Source: Ianthella basta (lineage: Eukaryota; Porifera; Demospongiae; Verongiida; Ianthellidae). From it: DNA of 64,000 nucleotides. Shown here piece after piece: positions 56,537-64,000 of this stretch. A model generated the notes under the pieces. That model made no database searches. It had not been told where the DNA came from and was given only the letters and a program-made list of their open reading frames with translations. The stretch is from NCBI GenBank assembly GCA_964019415.1, contig OZ025876.1, positions 3,399,272 through 3,463,271 on the forward strand, read 5' to 3'. Each line of letters starts with the position of its first letter. The first letter of the stretch is position 1. The position numbers and the translations under genes were made by a program.

Positions 56537-59500
56537 TATAGCTACTGAGATTGCATGTACCCCCATAACATGAATATGCAAATTGAAAACACGCTACTGT
56601 CAAACACCAGTCTTAGCGTATATGTCAGAGATGTAGTGGGTGACTTTAGATATTATTACTCCCCCATCATGTAATATGCAATACAGGTAATACCCAAAGA
56701 GAGCACATCTAGAGAGGTCAAGGAATGTCCAAAGACAAATTTCATTGGGTTTACTATTGGGGCAGAATGTGGTGTGATTAAGTTAGCAGGATTGACATTT
56801 CATTGGGGTTTTTGTAGCAGTTGATGTCCAGTATAAGATGGCAGTTTCTTTGAAGTGCAGTCACCATATCAATGAAAACTATAATGCCAAACTGTATATA
56901 GCACACCTTTGCTTTCATTCTTGCCACAATCCAGTTCAATAAATTTGTAGTAGTTCTGTCTTGGAATTGCTCTAAATGCTTATTTGTTCGTAAGTCAGCA
57001 CTATAGCGCAATTGATGGACAAATTAATGCAATGAACTCAGTTCATGATCAACTAGTACATTATACCTTGGTAGGTATTATAGATAGGTGACCAACAATT
57101 TAACTGTGGTATCTGGGGGCGGGAGGAGCTTCAAATCCAAACCTTTCTCGAGGCCTGGGTATGATCCAAGATCCCCATCAATTTGACATTGTAGGCATAA
57201 AGCTATAGCTACTGCCTACATCCACTCCTAGGTAGGAAGACCAGCAGGTGACAAAGTGTTGAAACAAGTTGTATCCCAGTGTCTCCACACCAGTCCAGTT
57301 TCCCCACAGTATCTTTTACAGGGGTTCACTTTGTTCACCCTGGCCACTTCATGCCCAATATATACGATGTCTTGCTATTCATGTGCATCAGATGTTGCAT
57401 GGGCATCATCCCTATTATGTAGCAGTAAAAGCGCGCTCCATTTGCATGAGATACTCCTGTATCTAATGAGAGCAGTGAGGTCCAGACTCCTAGAGAGCTC
57501 ATGTCTATGTCATTACTTGCCAAAGCCACTCACGTAAGTCAAGTCCAGCCAGTTAACTATAGCTGCTCAACTGGTAGCTACTTGTGGCATTGTTGTTAGC
57601 TACACCTTACCATAAATGCTCCTGGAGTAGTTTGCTGCAATGAACTGATATATTCTGATTTTTATTGAAAGTGTGGGCTGAAGGCCTAACTAAAGTTGGT
57701 ACATACCAGTATGGGCTTAATGTTTGTATCCAATGGGAGTGTGCTCAGCAAGGTACAACAAGAGTATGTGCATGTACACACCACATACTACTGCCATCTG
57801 TGAAGAGAAGGCAAGGAGTTGATATAGATAGTTTGACTTTCATAATTAATGGGATCAACATCCAGAAATTATTTTCTGCTTTATTTTACCTAACTTTGTG
57901 TGTATTACTGTGCAGCAGTCAGCAATGATGGCACACACTCACAGGCTTAACTGTACTATAATACATGCATCTGTATGAGCTGTACATGTGTATGTAGCAA
58001 TGATGTATATAATATGTAATATTATATATATAATACTATATAATAATATCTAAAGTCACCCACTACATCTCTGACATATACGCTAAGACTGGTGTTTGAC
58101 AGTAGCGTGTTTTCAATTTGCATATTCATGTTATGGGGGTACATGCAATCTCAGTAGCTATAGGCTGTAGAATCAGATCTCTAGTTAGTGTGTCAAGCCC
58201 TTCTGAGGTCCATACAGAGGATACAAAGAAGCTTTGTCCACCATAGCAATGGTGGCACTTAACTCCATTGCAAATTAAAATACATACAGTTCACCCACAT
58301 AATTGAGGATATGGTTTCATAGGGACGTTTAATAGTATTACGTGCATGCTATACATCATTGCTACATACACATGTACAGCTCATACAGATGCATGTATTA
58401 TAGTACAGTTAAGCCTGTGAGTGTGTGCCATCATTGCTGACTGCTGCACAGTAATACACACAAAGTTAGGTAAAATAAAGCAGAAAATAATTTCTGGATG
58501 TTGATCCCATTAATTATGAAAGTCAAACTATCTATATCAACTCCTTGCCTTCTCTTCACAGATGGCAGTAGTATGTGGTGTGTACATGCACATACTCTTG
58601 TTGTACCTTGCTGAGCACACTCCCATTGGATACAAACATTAAGCCCATACTGGTATGTACCAACTTTAGTTAGGCCTTCAGCCCACACTTTCAATAAAAA
58701 TCAGAATATATCAGTTCATTGCAGCAAACTACTCCAGGAGCATTTATGGTAAGGTGTAGCTAACAACAATGCCACAAGTAGCTACCAGTTGAGCAGCTAT
58801 AGTTAACTGGCTGGACTTGACTTACGTGAGTGGCTTTGGCAAGTAATGACATAGACATGAGCTCTCTAGGAGTCTGGACCTCACTGCTCTCATTAGATAC
58901 AGGAGTATCTCATGCAAATGGAGCGCGCTTTTACTGCTACATAATAGGGATGATGCCCATGCAACATCTGATGCACATGAATAGCAAGACATCGTATATA
59001 TTGGGCATGAAGTGGCCAGGGTGAACAAAGTGAACCCCTGTAAAAGATACTGTGGGGAAACTGGACTGGTGTGGAGACACTGGGATACAACTTGTTTCAA
59101 CACTTTGTCACCTGCTGGTCTTCCTACCTAGGAGTGGATGTAGGCAGTAGCTATAGCTTTATGCCTACAATGTCAAATTGATGGGGATCTTGGATCATAC
59201 CCAGGCCTCGAGAAAGGTTTGGATTTGAAGCTCCTCCCGCCCCCAGATACCACAGTTAAATTGTTGGTCACCTATCTATAATACCTACCAAGGTATAATG
59301 TACTAGTTGATCATGAACTGAGTTCATTGCATTAATTTGTCCATCAATTGCGCTATAGTGCTGACTTACGAACAAATAAGCATTTAGAGCAATTCCAAGA
59401 CAGAACTACTACAAATTTATTGAACTGGATTGTGGCAAGAATGAAAGCAAAGGTGTGCTATATACAGTTTGGCATTATAGTTTTCATTGATATGGTGACT

Positions 59501-59822
59501 GCACTTCAAAGAAACTGCCATCTTATACTGGACATCAACTGCTACAAAAACCCCAATGAAATGTCAATCCTGCTAACTTAATCACACCACATTCTGCCCC
59601 AATAGTAAACCCAATGAAATTTGTCTTTGGACATTCCTTGACCTCTCTAGATGTGCTCTCTTTGGGTATTACCTGTATTGCATATTACATGATGGGGGAG
59701 TAATAATATCTAAAGTCACCCACTACATCTCTGACATATACGCTAAGACTGGTGTTTGACAGTAGCGTGTTTTCAATTTGCATATTCATGTTATGGGGGT
59801 ACATGCAATCTCAGTAGCTATA
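56537..59822. repeat. giant inverted repeat, 1473-bp matching arms
   Basis: Arms 56537-58009 and 58350-59822 are mirror images about 58179.5 (paired positions sum to 116359); every part I compared matches. Spacer 58010-58349, beginning with an AT-rich palindromic stretch. Arms contain mirrored ORFs (57256-57537/58822-59103, 57665-57928/58431-58694, 56778-57011/59348-59581) that resemble nothing known and look non-coding. Boundaries were set by first mismatch at both ends. Confidence 0.93.
58041..58231. repeat. 191-bp direct repeat, copy 1 (in palindrome spacer)
   Basis: From TAATAATATCTAAAGTCACC to GGATACAAAGAAG; identical by eye to 59701-59891. The outer edge of the left arm (56537-56660) is a partial inverted third copy. 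Confidence 0.93.
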
Positions 59823-59891
59823 GGCTGTAGAATCAGATCTCTAGTTAGTGTGTCAAGCCCTTCTGAGGTCCATACAGAGGATACAAAGAAG
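59701..59891. repeat. 191-bp direct repeat, copy 2 (palindrome right edge)
   Basis: Overlaps the last 122 bp of the right arm and continues 69 bp beyond it. Confidence 0.93.
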
Positions 59892-60387
59892 TTTTACCTC
59901 TAGTTAAAGACAATGGCTGTAGAGCACACAATTATGATATTTGTACTGGGAAAATTGCCACTTGAGGTGAGTTATGATCTTACGAAGCATCGACCCTTTT
60001 TAGACTAAATTACCACTTATTGACAAACACACCATGCAGTGGGCTGTCCAAGCAGACCTGTAATATAATAGTCCTACCATTGTGTTAGCGTGGAAGTGGC
60101 CACATTGCATATCTAATTATCTATGCCGTTGCATTTTACAATTTGGCTGTTCCAACTACTACCTTAGCAGTAGATGACGTGAACATTACTCAAGTAAGAC
60201 AATACGACTATTAAATGCACTGCAGCTATCATAGGTCATCAGCTAAAGAGTATGCCTATAAACTAGTTGAACCAGAAACTGTATGTGACAGAGTTGTCAC
60301 ACAGCACTACACCTAAAATATGCTATGTTTGAACTAGGGCGTAGTAGGACATACTAGGACACTACGCAAAGTATAACTGCAGTGCTT

Positions 60388-60827
60388 CTAGACATCAGTT
60401 GTATCCTTGGCCTTATCCACATCTATCAGTGGAACTGGGGACTTGGCAGCATCCCCCTCGGTCAGTGGGGTGGGAACCTCCTCTGGGGGCAAGTACTTGT
60501 CAGCATCATCAGGAAGCTGTAGAAGTACAATAATTTACCTTGTTCAAATATACAGTTAAGTACAATCATACTAGTATACTAGTACATAGCACTGTCATGA
60601 AAGTTACTACGCAAACTGAGCTGAATAGTAAAATGATCCATTTTTGGATGATCCAGCACACCAGCAAACACATCAATTCAATTCAATGCAATGCAATGTT
60701 TTACCCGTCACAGACTTCGTTAGGCGTACAAAACATTTGTATTTGGCATGTACCTGCCAGTAAGGTGCATCATCATAGAAGAATGCCTCTTCAGTTGACT
60801 CAAAGGGGAGGAACCTCACAATTACAC
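60388..60827 (-). CDS. last two coding exons of an unidentified gene
   Basis: Exon 60827-60754 (acceptor TTTAG, donor GTACAT) reads VIVRFLPFESTEEAFFYDD then APYWQ. It joins in phase to exon 60516-60388 (acceptor CTACAG), which reads LPDDADKYLPPEEVPTPLTE and ends at stop TAG (60390-60388). The C-terminus is acidic and proline-rich and probably cytosolic or disordered. Upstream exons were not found in 60828-64000, which is full of transposon pieces, or they lie beyond the window. I do not recognise the family. Clean splice signals, open frame and biased composition argue for a real gene. Confidence 0.5.
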
Positions 60828-62600
60828 CTAAATAAGGAAAACAAGCAAAGGACAACTGCAGGTAAATGTGGCTGATGAAAAGTCAAAATCTCAATTTAAT
60901 ACAAGGGCTTGTATAGGTACAGTTGTTGACATACAAGTGATTTAAACAACCACAGAAAGATGAGTTGTCCATCAGAAAAACTCACAAGCACTTCTCACCC
61001 AGCTTGTAATGTGTACACAGCTAAACAGGAGCACTACTTCATTCAGCTACCATCATGCCTAAACTGATGGAAGAAAGGTCATTGGCCTAAGTCACTGCTA
61101 AATGGCATCCTACTTCAGCCACGACTCCCGAAGGCCTGGAAATCAACTCTGTGGAACTTGCTTTCTCAGCTCTCAGTGTTTATTCCAAGCTTCCTTTAGA
61201 GGTGAACTACATAAGATTCAGAAGAGCCAGATTTGTCTGTTCGCAAACTCTTCTCACAGCATGCACATGATCAACATGACATGCGGGGATATTATGGGGT
61301 GCTACATGGGGGTTGTCATAGGGGGGGGGGGGGGGTAGACATACAATGATTCGCCATGACCGAGGAGAGCGCCACATGATTTCCCTTGATTACGGGAAAA
61401 GATGCCATGTTTTTCACACGTTTACAGATTGAGTTTGTGGTGTTCCAATCATGAACAATCTTTCTCTGAACATGTAAAAGGGCCCTAAGCCATCTTAGAG
61501 GTGGTAGCCACTGAACGCAGAGATATGGCAGGGTCCTGTATGGGATGGTCGCAAGGGGTAGATAAAAGATAAGTTGCTGGGAAGGGGAACAGTGTCACAC
61601 GAATTCACTCTGACCGGCAGGACGCTATGTTTTTCATGCGTCGTATACGAATTCAGGTCATTTTTAACATGTGAAAACAGTGCAATGCCTAAGAGAAGCC
61701 ACTCACATTCACTGGTGCACAACAGGACATTTGCTACAGCTGCCAAAAGATGCCATATCAAGACGTGCACCACAGAAACAAGAGGATTGCTCTGGATTGT
61801 GTAGCACATAGCATGGCTAGGAGTGTACAAACTGCAGCTACAATAGAACAGACGAAGAAAGAAGAATGTGCATTCATTGCCTTGAAATATGATATAGAGT
61901 CATTTCGCATAAAAACATGTCTAGGAGAACTGCGACAAGTCTGAGCTTGTGGGCACTCAGCTTTTTGCAGAGAGCCTACTTCAATGTGCTGCGCTAATGG
62001 TCCTTACTATGTAAATAATCTCTACTATTTTTGTTAAATTATTTCAAGTTTCTATACTTCATAGTGTGTAGCTAAGTTGCAGCTACATACTACGCCACAA
62101 CCATAGAACACTGCAGGCAGTGAACCTTATTTTTCGTAACTTTGGAGCTCAAGGTGTCAGCTAGCTGTAGAATCAATGCTAGCACCTAGGTTCCATGCTA
62201 AACACCAAACAGAACCCAGTAGCGGTGACCAGGATCCAACCATACAGAAATTAAAATAGTGGGGAAATGCACCACCTAAGATGTCTTTTGAAACTGCATG
62301 CAAGCTAATTTCAGCCAAAGTGGGCCATGTATACACTTCCATATCACGTATGACATATGAAGGCATTGCAAGGCTATTGAACCAAACTTGAATGAAGACT
62401 AGGTGTAGTACAACTGTAGCCCCCAAACCATTTGTCTACAACATCTTTATATGACATCCTTCGCATAGCAAAATCTTCCAGAGGCCTAGAAAGCCAAATG
62501 GACAGTATCTGCTATGCAGGAGTTTGTCTTTACAGTAACCATAATCGACAGGTGACCAGTGAGTTTCAAAATGAAAGTCTCTCGTCATCTGCTGATACAA
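60828..62600. other. unassigned, probably intronic to the 60.4-kb minus gene
   Basis: Holds a poly-G run (61321-61335) and two loosely similar stretches (GATGCCATGTTTTTCACACG near 61400; GACGCTATGTTTTTCATGCG near 61621). No coding similarity recognised. Confidence 0.4.
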
Positions 62601-62639
62601 ATGCCACCACAGTGCCCTTCCATTGCGAACTAGTTTCTC

Positions 62640-63230
62640 AATCTTCGCCCCGATTCGAACAAGGACCCATTCATTACCAACGAGAACTGGATTTGGCAGT
62701 GAAAGCTCTCTAGACTGGCTGTGCTCCTGGCTTGGACTAGGTGACAGCTGAGTCACTGAATTGCCTGAGCTGTGTGAAGAGCTGCTGGAAGTGCTGAATG
62801 ATGTGTATTTATCTGATACCATGCCACCAGAATGGCACTTGAGTGCTTTAATCCCCATTCCCGAGAAAGGAGATTTGTCCTTACGTACCAACTACAGAGG
62901 CATAGCCCTAATGTCCATCCCAGTAAAGCTGTACAACCACATTCATCTCCTAAGTAGGATTCACAATGCCCTCGACTCACACCTCAGAAGCAATCAGAAT
63001 GGCTTTCAACCACACAGCATGTGCTTGCACTGCGACAAATGATTGAGGGTTGTCAAACAAAGCAGATCAACTTTGTTGTCACTTTCATCGACTTCAAGAA
63101 GGCCTTTGACTCTATCAGATGGGCAGCCCTGGACAATATACTATCAGCATATGACATCCCACCCATCCCATTTGTGGAATGCAATGCTTGATAAGAACTG
63201 CTGGAGATACTTCTCCAAAATTTAACTGAA
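62640..63230 (+). pseudogene. non-LTR reverse transcriptase fragment
   Basis: Frames in series: TGCAPGLG (as in GxAPGxDG), VLNDVYLSDTMPPEWHLSAL, IPIPEKGDLSLRTNYRGIAL, SNQNGFQPH, then in another frame TFIDFKKAFDSIRWAALD (RT motif A). Matches the N-terminal half of a LINE RT; frameshifted. Ends with (ATGT)n at 63235-63253. Confidence 0.78.
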
Positions 63231-63273
63231 GCAATGTATGTATGTATGTATGTATAAATGACAAATTGTTATG

Positions 63274-63387
63274 TACAGTATAGTGGGAAAATTGGCAAGG
63301 ACTGAAATTTGGCAATTTGGCGACTAGTTTAAGGCTCGCCAAATAATTCCTTGCCAAAATTTCCACCATTTTATATACTATTAGCAT
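63274..63387. mobile_element. palindromic MITE
   Basis: AGTATAGTGGGAAAATTGGC AAGGA...TTTGGCGA on the left mirrors TCGCCAAATAATTCCTTGCC AAAATTTCCACC...TATACT on the right. Shares GGTGGGAAATTT-type termini with the 19.2-kb MITE. Confidence 0.7.
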
Positions 63388-63554
63388 GGGTATAGCAGCT
63401 ACCACTATTGCTAAATGGTTTGCTATGGCACTACACAACTACCCAAAGAAGATTGAGACTGAAGGCAGGGAAGTGCGGCATGTGCTCAAAAAATCTGGAA
63501 CTGTTGCATGACAGAAATCTGTGCTTTGTGGCCGTTGAGGCAAGTACAGCTACT

Positions 63555-63762
63555 ATTCACCTGAGGAGAGGGACGTAATAGGTAAGTACGCTGCTGAGAA
63601 GGGAGCTAAACAGGCTGCTAAACACTTCTCTCATACGCTTGGCCAAACTCTTAATGAACCAATCGCTCGGAGACTTAAAGATGAATATCAAAGCGATAGT
63701 AGCTATGAATTTAAAGAAGGCGGCTTCGGACAACACCACCTTCATGGTGAAGAGCCTCAGTA
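63555..63762 (+). pseudogene. repeat-borne HTH-like ORF fragment
   Basis: Frame reads YYSPEERDVIGKYAAEKGAK, QAAKHFSHTLGQTLNEPIAR, RLKDEYQSDSSYEF. Resembles the N-terminal helix-turn-helix of transposon ORFs frequent in sponges/cnidarians (YAAE.G...A..HFS......ES..R..K). No downstream catalytic part; runs into the 63.8-kb repeat. Confidence 0.4.
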
Positions 63763-63799
63763 GGCATAGCCGCATGCCCAGGCCTAGGTACGTGCCAAT

Positions 63800-64000
63800 T
63801 TTCCTTTTCTTTTCAACATTTCTTCCGAGTCGTGACTTTCATTAGACTTGACATGGTTACAACCAACTCGTTTATCTTATGTAAAATTAGAATAGCAGCA
63901 CAGTACCAGTTTGAAAAGTGGCTGCAGCAAGCAGCCCGCCCATTCAGGTTAGTGGAGCCTTGTCATCATTCCGTACTGACCTGTGTGCAGGTTCTAAGTG
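63800..64000 (+). repeat. dispersed repeat, second copy (cut by window end)
   Basis: TTTTCTTTTCAACATTTCTT, GACTTTCATTAGACTTGACA and GTTAGTGGAGCCTTGTCATC match the complement of 47330-47560 with some changes. Confidence 0.75.

Noticed and set aside
56778-59581. Mirrored ORFs in the palindrome arms as duplicated genes
   Set aside because: They are short, unlike any known family, and lie on both strands without splice structure; they mirror each other only because the DNA does.
56537-59822. DNA transposon with 1.47-kb terminal inverted repeats
   Set aside because: The 340-bp centre has no transposase and the outer ends show no target-site duplication (the right end continues the 191-bp repeat).

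Overview
This is a 64-kb piece of an animal nuclear genome, rich in introns and transposons. Four animal-type genes can be followed through GT-AG spliced exons, with the last exons of a fifth. The gene set (ELMO, TRAP-delta/SSR4, GRIPAP1 and an MRH-domain membrane protein) is metazoan. The mix of Penelope-like, Kolobok, Crypton, Gypsy and APE-type non-LTR relics, foldback MITEs and tRNA-derived SINEs fits a marine invertebrate. A sponge is my best guess from general impression, not something the sequence proves.

Layout. 1-2016 (+) is the 3' part of an ELMO gene, uninterrupted by introns. Convergent with it, 2242-4742 (-) is a complete five-exon SSR4 (TRAP-delta) gene. Only 83 bp separate its start codon from that of GRIPAP1, so the two probably share a bidirectional promoter. 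GRIPAP1 (GRASP-1) runs 4826-39359 (+) in at least 27 exons giving about 703 residues; its introns hold most of the transposons. An MRH-domain type I membrane protein runs 54724-39545 (-); its stop lies 185 bp from the GRIPAP1 stop. The two last coding exons of an unidentified gene lie at 60388-60827 (-).

Mobile and repeated DNA. There are three Penelope-like element (PLE) copies with GIY-YIG domains: 21634-22871 (+, nested in a Kolobok relic and flanked by a 13-bp duplication), about 27510-27997 (-, 5' truncated with a snapback end) and about 49808-52260 (+, long open RT-endonuclease ORF). PLE ends carry hammerhead-ribozyme-like motifs. Other relics are a Crypton tyrosine recombinase, a Gypsy gag-pol, several non-LTR fragments, a RecQ-like helicase fragment, SINEs, foldbacks, two minisatellites and long (GT)n tracts.

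The most striking structure is a 3.3-kb palindrome: two arms of 1473 bp (56537-58009 and 58350-59822) that match wherever I compared them, around a 340-bp spacer, with an extra 191-bp direct repeat. It is either very recent or an assembly artefact.

How the genes relate: ELMO acts with DOCK proteins in Rac activation, SSR4 in the ER translocon, GRIPAP1 on recycling endosomes, and the MRH protein probably in the endosome/lysosome route. They are neighbours with tight intergenic spacing, not a pathway.
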